Source of the DNA: Bradyrhizobium genomosp. I (2014)
GTDB taxonomy: Bacteria; Pseudomonadota; Alphaproteobacteria; Rhizobiales; Xanthobacteraceae
Direction of reading: 5' to 3'
Assembly (NCBI RefSeq): GCF_000261685.1
Contig: NZ_AJQE01000234.1
Location: 1-50,440 of the forward strand
Length of the DNA stretch: 50,440 nt
Position numbers and translations under genes: made by a program. Below the pieces are notes generated by a model. The model was not told the origin of the DNA, ran no database searches, and saw nothing but the letters and a program-made list of their open reading frames with translations. Of this stretch, positions 38,417-46,037 are shown in pieces. Within the stretch, counting starts at the first letter, position 1; the number at the start of each line of letters is the position of its first letter.

Positions 38417-40018
38417 TCAGAACGCAAACTGCGTGCGCATTGCGACGGCATCGAACTTCGAGCCGACGTCTGCGGTCGAGACCGGCGAAGCCTGTCGCGA
38501 CACCGTGCCGTGCAGGTAATCGAGCATGAAGCGGACGTTGCCGTTGACATACCAGTTGAGCGCGAGCGTATAGACCGTCTGCCGCCCGCCGGCGATGCCG
38601 CTCGCCGTTGCAAGCTGATCGTTCAGGTCGACCGTCGAGAAGCGCCCGGCGATCTCCCACGCACCCCAGCCGCCGCCGTCGAGCGAGAACGGATGCGCCG
38701 GCTTGACGCCGCTATAGGCCGCGCTCGCCGCGTTGTAGGTGCGCCCCTCACCAGTCAGCACGTAGCCGGCCTGCGCATAGCCGCCCTGGAACTTCAGGCT
38801 CGGTGCGCCGACCAGCGGCACGCCGGTGTTGGCGGTGCGGTCGACGTTGTACCAGAAGTACTCGCCCTGGACGATGAGCGGACCGTAAGTCGCTGCCGCC
38901 TCGACGCTGTAGACCTGTGCCCCCGAAACATTGGCCATGGCGCCGGTCGAAATCAGGGTCGTCGGGTCGAGACGCAATTCCGGACGATCGCTGAGCGCGA
39001 GCGTCTGCGTATTGGCGATCAGATTGCGCGGCGGCTGGATCAGCCATTGCGCGTCGGCGCCGATATGTACCGAGTAGTCTCTGCCGCTGATGGGATTGCC
39101 GGCGACGCGCGCCACCGCGCCGTACTGCTCGCTCGTGCCCGGCGGCGAAGCGCTCGAGGCGGAATGGATCGCGCCGGTCGACGGTCCCGTGACATAGCCG
39201 CCGATCCAGAGCTGGTCGTTGAACCAGCGCGCACCGGCTGCGGAACGGAAGTCGCCGGCGGCGATGTTGGTCGCGATCACACCGGGTGAGGCGCGCTCCA
39301 TGAACAGGATATCGTTGGAGCTCGTGGCCTCGTCCATGGTGTAGGGCAGATCCATGATGCCGGCCTCGATCGCCATCTTGCCGCCGAACGGCTTCAGGCC
39401 GGTGTAGCTGAGATAGGCGTTCTCGACGCCGGAGACGCCGCCGCCCGGCAGCGATCCTGGCGCGGCGCCGCCAAATCCGTCGGAGGAGCCGCCGAAATCG
39501 TAGACCAGCGCGAAGTTCCAGTCGTTGAAGAACTTGCCGGCGACGCCGATGCGCGCGCGGCGGACGTTCTGACCGCTGTTGAGCCTCTGCGGCACGGTCG
39601 CTGCGGTGTTGGGACGATAATCGTAGCCGCCGACATCCCAATGCAGGCGGCTGGTGATGGCGACGCAATTGGCCTGGTCGGCGGTGCAGATCGTCGGCCG
39701 GTTGTTCGGCATCGTCACGACGACGCCGGATGCCGGCGCGGGTCCCTTGACGGGGATCGCCGCGTTCGCGTTGGCGACCACCGCCTTCGCCTCCGAGCGC
39801 GCCTCCGCCTTGGCTTCGGCTTTCGCCTTCGCGGTAGCCGCGGCGTTCGCCGCCGTCTGGCTCTGAAGCTTGTCGAGCTTTCGCTCGAGCATCTTCAACT
39901 GCTGCTTCAACAGCGCGATCTCCTGCTCGCTGTTGGTTGCCGATTGGGCCTGGGCCTGCGAAGCCGCCATTGCGCCGGCGAGACCAATCGCGGTCGCTGC
40001 AATCCTTGTCCTGCTCAC
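38417..40018 (-). CDS. Outer-membrane porin (phosphate-selective porin O/P-like)
   Basis: A 533-residue exported beta-barrel protein. The start is GTG at 40018, with GGAG seven bases upstream on this strand, giving the signal peptide MSRTRIAATAIGLAGAMAAS with cleavage after A24. Residues about 28-56 form a coiled coil (EQEIALLKQQLKMLERKLDK), followed by an Ala/Lys/Glu-rich linker. The barrel then runs to the C-terminal phenylalanine typical of outer-membrane proteins. The reading frame extends 50 codons further upstream but lacks a signal-like sequence. The OprO/OprP-type assignment rests on overall pattern, so the solute could differ. It is divergent from the protease gene. Confidence 0.88.
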   Translation of the reverse strand: MSRTRIAATAIGLAGAMAASQAQAQSATNSEQEIALLKQQLKMLERKLDKLQSQTAANAAATAKAKAEAKAEARSEAKAVVANANAAIPVKGPAPASGVVVTMPNNRPTICTADQANCVAITSRLHWDVGGYDYRPNTAATVPQRLNSGQNVRRARIGVAGKFFNDWNFALVYDFGGSSDGFGGAAPGSLPGGGVSGVENAYLSYTGLKPFGGKMAIEAGIMDLPYTMDEATSSNDILFMERASPGVIATNIAAGDFRSAAGARWFNDQLWIGGYVTGPSTGAIHSASSASPPGTSEQYGAVARVAGNPISGRDYSVHIGADAQWLIQPPRNLIANTQTLALSDRPELRLDPTTLISTGAMANVSGAQVYSVEAAATYGPLIVQGEYFWYNVDRTANTGVPLVGAPSLKFQGGYAQAGYVLTGEGRTYNAASAAYSGVKPAHPFSLDGGGWGAWEIAGRFSTVDLNDQLATASGIAGGRQTVYTLALNWYVNGNVRFMLDYLHGTVSRQASPVSTADVGSKFDAVAMRTQFAF

Positions 40019-40336
40019 ATCATCACTCCATCGGTTGGACCAACTTCCCCAAGTCGTCAGCGCAGAGCCTAAGAACGGTCGATGACTGCCGCACGACGGC
40101 GCGCCTCCGGTTGCGCTGGTTCCCGCTGATGCAAATTCGCCGCAACCGAATCCGCCGGGAGCGAGCATGCAAGATGACGCGTGTCATGCCAATCCGCGAC
40201 GACAGGCAAGCGGTCGCTTTCGTACGCCGGGCTTGCATTCGGGAGACACCGGAATGAGGCCGAATATTGCCGCCCTGCGCCCTTCTATTGAGGGGCGAAC
40301 GCGCCTATATTCCGGCGTCTTTTCCAAGAGGTAGGA
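40019..40336. other. Divergent control region between the porin and protease genes
   Basis: This 318-base region has no convincing gene. It contains a near-perfect 14-base palindrome, ATGACGCGTGTCAT (40174-40187, one mismatched pair), possibly a regulator site for the porin. A CTATATT sequence at 40305-40311, about 25 bases before the protease start, is a -10-like element without a good -35. Nothing else clear was seen. Confidence 0.4.
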
Positions 40337-41743
40337 ATGTTTCGATCGACCTGGACCGCCGTCGTCACGGCCTTGTGCATAGCCTTTCCGGCCCATTTCA
40401 ATCCGGCCTCGGCGCAGGACCGTCGCCTCCCGTCGTCGCCGGCCGAGCTGCGGCTGTCCTATGCGCCGATCGTGCAGCGGGTGCAGCCGGCGGTCGTCAA
40501 CGTCTATGCCGCCAAGGTGGTGCAGAACCGCAATCCGCTGTTGGACGACCCGATCTTCCGCCGCTTCTTCGGCGTGCCGGGTCAGCAGCCCGAGCAGATG
40601 CAGCGCTCGCTCGGTTCCGGCGTCATCGTCGATGCCTCCGGGCTCGTCGTCACCAACGTCCACGTCATCGAAGGTGCGGACCAGGTCAAGGTATCGCTGT
40701 CGGACAAGCGCGAGTTCGAGGCCGAGATCCTGCTGAAGGATTCGCGTACCGATCTCGCCGTGCTGCGCCTCAAGGATACGAAGGAGAAATTCCCAACCCT
40801 CGACCTCACCAATTCGGATGAGCTGCTGGTCGGTGACGTCGTGCTCGCAATCGGCAATCCCTTCGGCGTCGGCCAGACCGTGACCCACGGCATCATCTCG
40901 GCGCTGGCGCGCACGCAAGTCGGCATCACCGATTATCAGTTCTTCATCCAGACCGATGCGCCGATCAATCCCGGAAATTCCGGCGGCGCGCTGGTCGACA
41001 TGAGCGGCAAGCTCGCCGGCATCAACACCGCGATCTATTCGCGCTCCGGCGGCTCGCAAGGCATCGGCTTCGCGATTCCATCCAACATGGTGCGCGTCGT
41101 CGTCGCCTCCGCCAAGAGCGGCGGCAAGGCGGTGAAGCGGCCGTGGCTGGGAGCAAAGTTGCAGGCGGTGACGCCCGAGATCGCGGAGAGCCTCGGCCTG
41201 CGCTCGCCGACTGGTGCGTTGGTGGCGAGCGTGGTGCCCAATGGCCCCGCAGCGAAGGCGGGCCTGAAATCCTCCGACCTGATCACCGGGATCGACGGCC
41301 AGACCGTGGATGATCCCAACGCCTTCGACTACCGCTTCGCGACCCGTCCCCTCGGCGGCACCGCGCAGATCGACGTGCAGCGCGGCACCAGGCCGCTCAA
41401 GCTGACAGTGGCGCTGGAAACTGCGCCCGACATCGGCCGCAACGAACTCGTCGTTACCGCGCGCTTGCCGTTCCAGGGCGCGAAGGTCTCGACCATCACG
41501 CCGGCGGTCGCTGACGAGCTGCATCTGGACGCCGACACCGAAGGCGTCGTCATCACCGATGTGGGCGGTGATACCGCGGCCGCGAGCGTCGGCTTCCAGA
41601 AGGGCGACATCATCCTCGCCGTCAACAACCTGAAGATCGGCAAGACCAGCGACCTCGAGAAGGCGGCGGGCGAACGGTCGCGGATCTGGCGCATTACGCT
41701 GGTGCGCGGCGGCCAGCAGATCAACGTCACGCTGGGCGGATGA
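40337..41743 (+). CDS. DegP/DegQ-like periplasmic serine protease (Do family)
   Basis: A 468-residue trypsin-fold protease/chaperone for misfolded envelope proteins. A signal peptide (about residues 1-26, ending ASA-QD) targets it to the periplasm. The catalytic triad is H109 (NVHVI), D139 (RTDLAVL) and S215 (NPGNSGGA). Two PDZ domains follow at about 268-360 and 375-465. The start ATG at 40337 has GAGGTAGG upstream. The TGA overlaps the rarA ATG by four bases, so the two are translationally coupled. The gene symbol is left empty because DegP, DegQ and MucD-like proteins cannot be told apart by eye. Confidence 0.93.
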   Translation: MFRSTWTAVVTALCIAFPAHFNPASAQDRRLPSSPAELRLSYAPIVQRVQPAVVNVYAAKVVQNRNPLLDDPIFRRFFGVPGQQPEQMQRSLGSGVIVDASGLVVTNVHVIEGADQVKVSLSDKREFEAEILLKDSRTDLAVLRLKDTKEKFPTLDLTNSDELLVGDVVLAIGNPFGVGQTVTHGIISALARTQVGITDYQFFIQTDAPINPGNSGGALVDMSGKLAGINTAIYSRSGGSQGIGFAIPSNMVRVVVASAKSGGKAVKRPWLGAKLQAVTPEIAESLGLRSPTGALVASVVPNGPAAKAGLKSSDLITGIDGQTVDDPNAFDYRFATRPLGGTAQIDVQRGTRPLKLTVALETAPDIGRNELVVTARLPFQGAKVSTITPAVADELHLDADTEGVVITDVGGDTAAASVGFQKGDIILAVNNLKIGKTSDLEKAAGERSRIWRITLVRGGQQINVTLGG

Positions 41744-43074
41744 GTCCGAAGCGACCACAACAGACGCCGACTCTCTTTGCCGCGGCGGGGCTCGACCACG
41801 AGGCTCCGCATCCGCTGCCGGACCGGCTGCGCCCGCGCGCGCTCTCGGAGGTCGTCGGCCAGGACCACATCCTCGGCCCCGACGGTGCGTTGACGCGCAT
41901 GTTGGAGACGCGCACGCTCGGATCGCTGGTGTTCTGGGGCCCGCCCGGCACAGGCAAGACCACGGTGGCTCGGCTGCTGGCGGACGCAACGGATTTGCAT
42001 TTCGAGCAGATTTCGGCCGTGTTCTCCGGCGTCGCCGATCTGAAGAAGGCCTTTGATGCCGCGCGCGCCCGCCGCGAGATGGGCAAGGGCACGCTGCTGT
42101 TCGTGGACGAGGTGCATCGCTTCAACCGTGCCCAGCAGGATTCCTTCCTGCCCGTGATGGAAGACGGCACGGTGGTCATGGTCGGCGCCACCACCGAAAA
42201 TCCATCCTTCGAGCTCAACGCGGCGCTTCTGTCCCGCGCGCGCGTGCTGGTGTTTCGCTCGCTCGATGCCGCCTCGATCGAAAAGCTGTTCGCGCATGCC
42301 GAGGCGGTCGAGGGCAGGAAGCTGCCGCTCGATGCGGAGGCGCGCGCCGTGCTGGTGCGCATGGCCGACGGCGACGGCCGCGCCTCGCTGACGCTCGCCG
42401 AAGAGGTCTGGCGTTCGGCGCGCGCGGACGAGATCTTCAATGCGGCGCAATTGCAGGACATCCTGCAACGCCGCGCGCCGATCTACGACAAGTCGGCCGA
42501 CGGCCATTACAATCTGATTTCGGCGCTGCACAAATCGGTGCGCGGCTCCGATCCCGACGCGGCGTTGTATTATCTCGCGCGGATGTTGGACGCCGGCGAG
42601 GACCCGCTGTTCCTGGCACGCCGCGTCGTGCGCATGGCGGTGGAGGACATCGGGCTCGCCGATCCGCAGGCGCTCGTGATCGCCAATGCGGCCAAAGACG
42701 CCTTCGACTTCCTCGGCCACCCCGAGGGCGAACTCGCCATCGCGCAAGCCGTCGTCTATCTCGCCACCGCGCCGAAATCGAACGCGGTCTACACCGCCTT
42801 CGGCACGGCGATGCAGGTCGCCAAACAAGCCGGCTCGCTGCTGCCGCCAAAGCACATCCTCAATTCCCCGACCAAGCTGATGAAGTCCGAAGGCTACGGC
42901 GCGGCTTATGAATACGACCACGACGCCCCCGATGCCTTCTCCGGCCAGGACTACTTCCCGGAAGCCCTGGGCCGCCAGACCTTCTACGACCCGCCCGAAC
43001 GCGGCTTCGAGCGGGAGATCCGCAAGCGGCTGGATTACTGGGCTAAGCTGCGCAAGGAGCGGGGCGGGAAGTAG
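41740..43074 (+). CDS. rarA: Replication-associated recombination protein RarA (MgsA)
   Basis: A 444-residue AAA+ ATPase of the RarA/MgsA/WRNIP1 family, which acts at stalled replication forks. Walker A GPPGTGKTT lies at 67-75, Walker B LLFVDEVHRFN at 119-129 and sensor TTENPSFE at 151-158. The C-terminal MgsA domain includes YYLARMLDAGEDPLFLARR. The N-terminal QTPTLFAAAG is clamp-binding-like, as in other RarA proteins. It overlaps the protease stop (ATGA), and the orphan antitoxin follows after 76 bases. Confidence 0.95.
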   Translation: MSPKRPQQTPTLFAAAGLDHEAPHPLPDRLRPRALSEVVGQDHILGPDGALTRMLETRTLGSLVFWGPPGTGKTTVARLLADATDLHFEQISAVFSGVADLKKAFDAARARREMGKGTLLFVDEVHRFNRAQQDSFLPVMEDGTVVMVGATTENPSFELNAALLSRARVLVFRSLDAASIEKLFAHAEAVEGRKLPLDAEARAVLVRMADGDGRASLTLAEEVWRSARADEIFNAAQLQDILQRRAPIYDKSADGHYNLISALHKSVRGSDPDAALYYLARMLDAGEDPLFLARRVVRMAVEDIGLADPQALVIANAAKDAFDFLGHPEGELAIAQAVVYLATAPKSNAVYTAFGTAMQVAKQAGSLLPPKHILNSPTKLMKSEGYGAAYEYDHDAPDAFSGQDYFPEALGRQTFYDPPERGFEREIRKRLDYWAKLRKERGGK

Positions 43075-43100
43075 AGCTGTGGCTCGCCGCAGGGTGTACA

Positions 43101-43124
43101 TTTACGGTTTACGTAACACGTAAA
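43101..43124. promoter_or_regulatory. Heptamer operator before the HigA-type gene
   Basis: TTTACGT (43108-43114) and ACGTAAA (43118-43124) are exact reverse complements with three bases between. A further direct copy, TTTACGG, stands immediately before them (43101-43107). The site is 27 bases before the start codon of a helix-turn-helix gene, the normal place for an autoregulatory HigA operator. Confidence 0.6.
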
Positions 43125-43150
43125 TCTTGCTACTCGGCGGGGGAATTCCC

Positions 43151-43468
43151 ATGCCCCAGACACCCACACATCCCGGTGAGCACCTCGCCGAAGAACTACG
43201 CGAACTCGGCATTACAGCCGCGGAGCTGTCGCGTCAGATCGATGTGCCGGTCAATCGTATCACCGGCATCATCAACGGACAGCGCGGCATTACTGCTGAT
43301 ACGGCGCTGCGCCTTGGTCACTGGTTCGGCACGAGCCCGCAATTCTGGATGAACCTGCAACAGCAATATGAGCTGCGGCTGGCGGAGAAGGAGGTGGGCG
43401 CGCAGGTTGCGTCGCTGCCCCGCCGCGCCAACGCGCAGTCGACACGAAAGCTTGGAAAAACCGCATGA
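43151..43468 (+). CDS. HigA-family antitoxin / XRE-type regulator (orphan)
   Basis: A 105-residue protein of the HigA/VapI type. It begins with the family motif HPGEHLAEELRELGIT and has a helix-turn-helix in AAELSRQIDVPVNRITGIIN, followed by RGITADTALRLGHWFGTSPQFW. HigA antitoxins bind their toxin and their own promoter. No higB toxin gene is adjacent: upstream is rarA and downstream is rluC, whose ATG overlaps this stop by four bases (ATGA). It is therefore either a solitary antitoxin or a repurposed regulator. The ATG at 43151 is chosen because it starts the motif MPQTPTHPGEHL. Confidence 0.9.
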   Translation: MPQTPTHPGEHLAEELRELGITAAELSRQIDVPVNRITGIINGQRGITADTALRLGHWFGTSPQFWMNLQQQYELRLAEKEVGAQVASLPRRANAQSTRKLGKTA

Positions 43469-44691
43469 GCCGCCGCATCAAGAGAATGAATCCAAAGCCC
43501 CGCTCGCGTGACGAGCGCGAGGACGCTCGTCCGCATCACGCGCGCAGCGCGAAGAAGGCCGGGCCGCGTCCGGGCGGCAAGCCGCCGCGCTTTGCCGGAG
43601 AGCGTGCCGAGCGGCGTGCCCCCGAGCGTGCCGAGCGGCGGCCGCCCAAAGTCCCCCAGGACAGGCCCGCGCCGGAGAAGCCCGTCGAAGCATTGCTGCC
43701 GACCAAGGTGCAGACCGTCACCGTGACGGCCGACGAGAACAACATGCGCGTCGACCGCTTCCTCGAAGCGCGCTTTCCCGGCCTGTCGTTCTCCCACATC
43801 CAGCGCGTCGTCCGCAAAGGCGAGCTGCGCGTCGACGGCAAGCGCGTCGACAGCAAGGACCGTCTGGAGGAGGGCCAGAGCGTCCGCATTCCGCCGCTGA
43901 AGCTCGACGCGCCGAAGGCTGTGGGGGAGCTGTCGGAGGCGGCGCAGAAGACGCTCAAGGCGCTGAAGGAGATGACGATCTATGAGGATGACGACGTCCT
44001 CGTCCTCAACAAGCCGGCCGGCCTTGCCGTGCAGGGCGGCTCGGGCATGACGCGGCACATTGATCAGATGCTGGAGGTGATGCGCGATGCCAAGGGCCAG
44101 AAGCCGCGCCTCGTTCACCGCATCGATCGCGAGACGTCCGGCTGTCTCCTGATCGCCAAGACGCGCTTCGCTGCCTCGCATCTGACCGGCGCGTTCCGCT
44201 CGCGGTCGGCGCGGAAGGTGTATTGGGCGCTGGTGCCGGGCCTGCCGAAGCCCAAGCAGGGCCGCATCTCGACCTTCCTCGCCAAGGAAGAGAGCGAGGA
44301 CGACACCATCATGCGCATCGCCCAGCATGGCGACGAGGGCGCCAGCCACGCGGTGACCTATTACGCGGTGGTGGAGACCGCCGGCAACAAGCTGACCTGG
44401 GTGTCGCTGAAGCCGGTCACCGGGCGCACCCACCAGTTGCGCGCCCACATGGCCCATATCGGCCATCCCATCGTCGGTGATCCCAAATATTTCAACATCG
44501 AGAACTGGCAGCTGCCGGGCGGCCTGCAGAACCGGCTGCATCTCCTGGCACGCCGCATCGTCATTCCGCATCCGCGCGGCGGCGTCATCGACGCCACCGC
44601 GCCGTTGCCGCCGCACATGCAGCAGTCCTGGAACCTGCTCGGACTGGATGCAACCCGATTTGATCCGATCGAGAACGCGCCTGAAGAATAG
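43465..44691 (+). CDS. rluC: RluC/RluD-family pseudouridine synthase with basic N-terminal extension
   Basis: Isomerises uridines in 23S rRNA; 408 residues. Residues 1 to about 80 are an extra Arg/Pro/Lys-rich segment (many RAERR-type repeats). An S4 RNA-binding domain follows (about 93-150). The catalytic domain contains HRIDRETSG (218-226; D221 is the nucleophile) and the GRTHQLRAHM motif near 320. The overlap with the antitoxin stop implies coupled translation. The exact target (RluC versus RluD sites) is not decided here. Confidence 0.92.
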   Translation: MSRRIKRMNPKPRSRDEREDARPHHARSAKKAGPRPGGKPPRFAGERAERRAPERAERRPPKVPQDRPAPEKPVEALLPTKVQTVTVTADENNMRVDRFLEARFPGLSFSHIQRVVRKGELRVDGKRVDSKDRLEEGQSVRIPPLKLDAPKAVGELSEAAQKTLKALKEMTIYEDDDVLVLNKPAGLAVQGGSGMTRHIDQMLEVMRDAKGQKPRLVHRIDRETSGCLLIAKTRFAASHLTGAFRSRSARKVYWALVPGLPKPKQGRISTFLAKEESEDDTIMRIAQHGDEGASHAVTYYAVVETAGNKLTWVSLKPVTGRTHQLRAHMAHIGHPIVGDPKYFNIENWQLPGGLQNRLHLLARRIVIPHPRGGVIDATAPLPPHMQQSWNLLGLDATRFDPIENAPEE

Positions 44692-44731
44692 TTAAGTTGA
44701 ACGGGGGTGGTCGGAGCACAACATATCACCC

Positions 44732-45052
44732 ATGAAACGGCTCTCGATCTGTCTCCTGGTTTTGACCGCACTGCTCTTGGGGCAGGTCTTGGGGCAGGTC
44801 TTGGGGCGGGCGGCTCAGGCACAGATTATACTGCCGGGCCCCACACAGGTCGTTCCGCCGCCTTCGCCGCCACCGCCGCCGAAGCTCGAGGTGCCGAAGA
44901 TGCCGCAGATCGATGCGCGGCCGAGCCACAACTACCGGCCGTTCCCGCGCAATTCGTTCAGCGATCGCGTGTCGAAGTGCCTCGAGGACGCCGCAGGCGC
45001 GGGGCTGGGCCCCGCCGACCGCGGCACCTATGCGCTCAGATGCGCGAACTAG
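44732..45052 (+). CDS. Small secreted proline-rich protein, unknown function
   Basis: A 106-residue protein beginning with a clear signal peptide (MKRLSICLLVLTALLL to about residue 30). A proline run follows (PPPSPPPPP), then a conserved-looking C-terminal patch (FSDRVSKCLEDA and YALRCAN), which has two cysteines. The signal peptide contains a duplicated QVLG unit caused by a tandem 12-base DNA repeat. No function recognised; the pattern resembles small exported proteins that are common in Bradyrhizobium. A weak GGAG lies 15-20 bases upstream. Confidence 0.7.
   Translation: MKRLSICLLVLTALLLGQVLGQVLGRAAQAQIILPGPTQVVPPPSPPPPPKLEVPKMPQIDARPSHNYRPFPRNSFSDRVSKCLEDAAGAGLGPADRGTYALRCAN
44776..44809 (+). 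repeat. Tandem 12-base repeat inside a signal-peptide coding sequence
   Basis: CTTGGGGCAGGT occurs exactly twice (44776-44787 and 44788-44799), and a third, partly changed copy follows. The repeat adds whole codons (Gln-Val-Leu-Gly) to the hydrophobic core of the signal peptide, so the frame is kept if the copy number changes. Confidence 0.8.
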
Positions 45053-45188
45053 GGTCGATTCGGTCTCCTGTCGCTACCGGTTGAAGCCTGGCGAACAGGG
45101 CCCGCAAGTTCCCTCGCGCCGCTCGCTTTATCGGCCGCCGGTCTTATCTTAAAAGCCTGGCATTCAGCGGCAGGGACCGAAAAGCGAC

Positions 45189-45983
45189 ATGCGCGAATTG
45201 TTCGACGAAGCTGCGGGGCAGACCCCGCCCGATCCGCGCGAGGCGGCACGCCAGTCGGCGCGCCCGCCGCAGCGCAAGCGCTTCTACAAGGAGGCGGGCG
45301 TGAGCGAGGCCGACGGCGGGTACGTCATTGCGCTCGACGGCAGGCCGATCCGTACGCCGTCGGGTCGTCAGGTGGTGATCCCTTCGCGCGACCTCGCCGA
45401 TGCGGTGGCCGCGGAATGGGCGGCCCAGGGCGAGACGATCGACCCCGTGACCATGCCGCTGACGCGGATCGCCAACAGCGTGGTGGAGGGGGTCGTCGAT
45501 CGGGTCGAGCTCGTCAGCGACGATCTCGCCAAGTATTTCGAGTCTGATCTGCTGTTCTATCGTGCCGGCCATCCCGAGGGACTGGTCGCCCGCGAGGCCG
45601 CGCATTGGGATCCCGTGCTGTTCTGGGCGGCGGAGACGTTGGGAGCGCATTTCATCCTGTCCGAGGGCATCATGCATGTGAAGCAGCCGGACGAGGCGCT
45701 TCGCGCGGCGCGCGCCGCGCTGCCGCGGGACGCCTGGTCGGTCGCCGCCCTCCACGTGGTGACGACCCTGAGCGGCTCGGCGCTGCTGGCGCTGGCGCTG
45801 GCCCATGGCGCGCGGGACGCCAGCCAGGTCTGGGCCGCCGCTCATGTCGACGAGGATTGGAACGCCGAGCAATGGGGCGTGGACGAGGAGGCAGCTAACC
45901 GCCGGGCCATCCGCTTCAGGGATTTCGAGGCCGCCGTGACGGTGCTGGCGGCCGTAAAGCCTTCCGCAACCACAGGTCCTTAA
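45189..45983 (+). CDS. ATP12-family chaperone for F1-ATPase assembly
   Basis: A 264-residue protein of the ATP12 family, which in mitochondria binds the F1 alpha subunit during assembly and has clear alphaproteobacterial members. Family marks are RFYKEAGV (about residue 31), DGRPIRTPSG (50-59), PLTRIANS, YFESDLLFYRA and WDPVLFWAAE. The cytosolic protein begins at the ATG at 45189, where no strong ribosome site is visible. The 136-base gap before it holds no obvious gene. Confidence 0.93.
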   Translation: MRELFDEAAGQTPPDPREAARQSARPPQRKRFYKEAGVSEADGGYVIALDGRPIRTPSGRQVVIPSRDLADAVAAEWAAQGETIDPVTMPLTRIANSVVEGVVDRVELVSDDLAKYFESDLLFYRAGHPEGLVAREAAHWDPVLFWAAETLGAHFILSEGIMHVKQPDEALRAARAALPRDAWSVAALHVVTTLSGSALLALALAHGARDASQVWAAAHVDEDWNAEQWGVDEEAANRRAIRFRDFEAAVTVLAAVKPSATTGP

Positions 45984-46037
45984 CGAGAGGTTTACGACGC
46001 AGCGTTACGGTAGCCGGCGCTCCCTAAGGCCGCTGAG

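Noticed and set aside
43075..43150. A HigB toxin gene upstream of the HigA-like gene
   Set aside because: Only 76 bases are available between rarA and the antitoxin, too few for a toxin of about 90 codons.
44732..45052. Treating the small proline-rich protein as a lipoprotein
   Set aside because: There is no lipobox cysteine after the hydrophobic segment; its only other cysteines are in the C-terminal patch.
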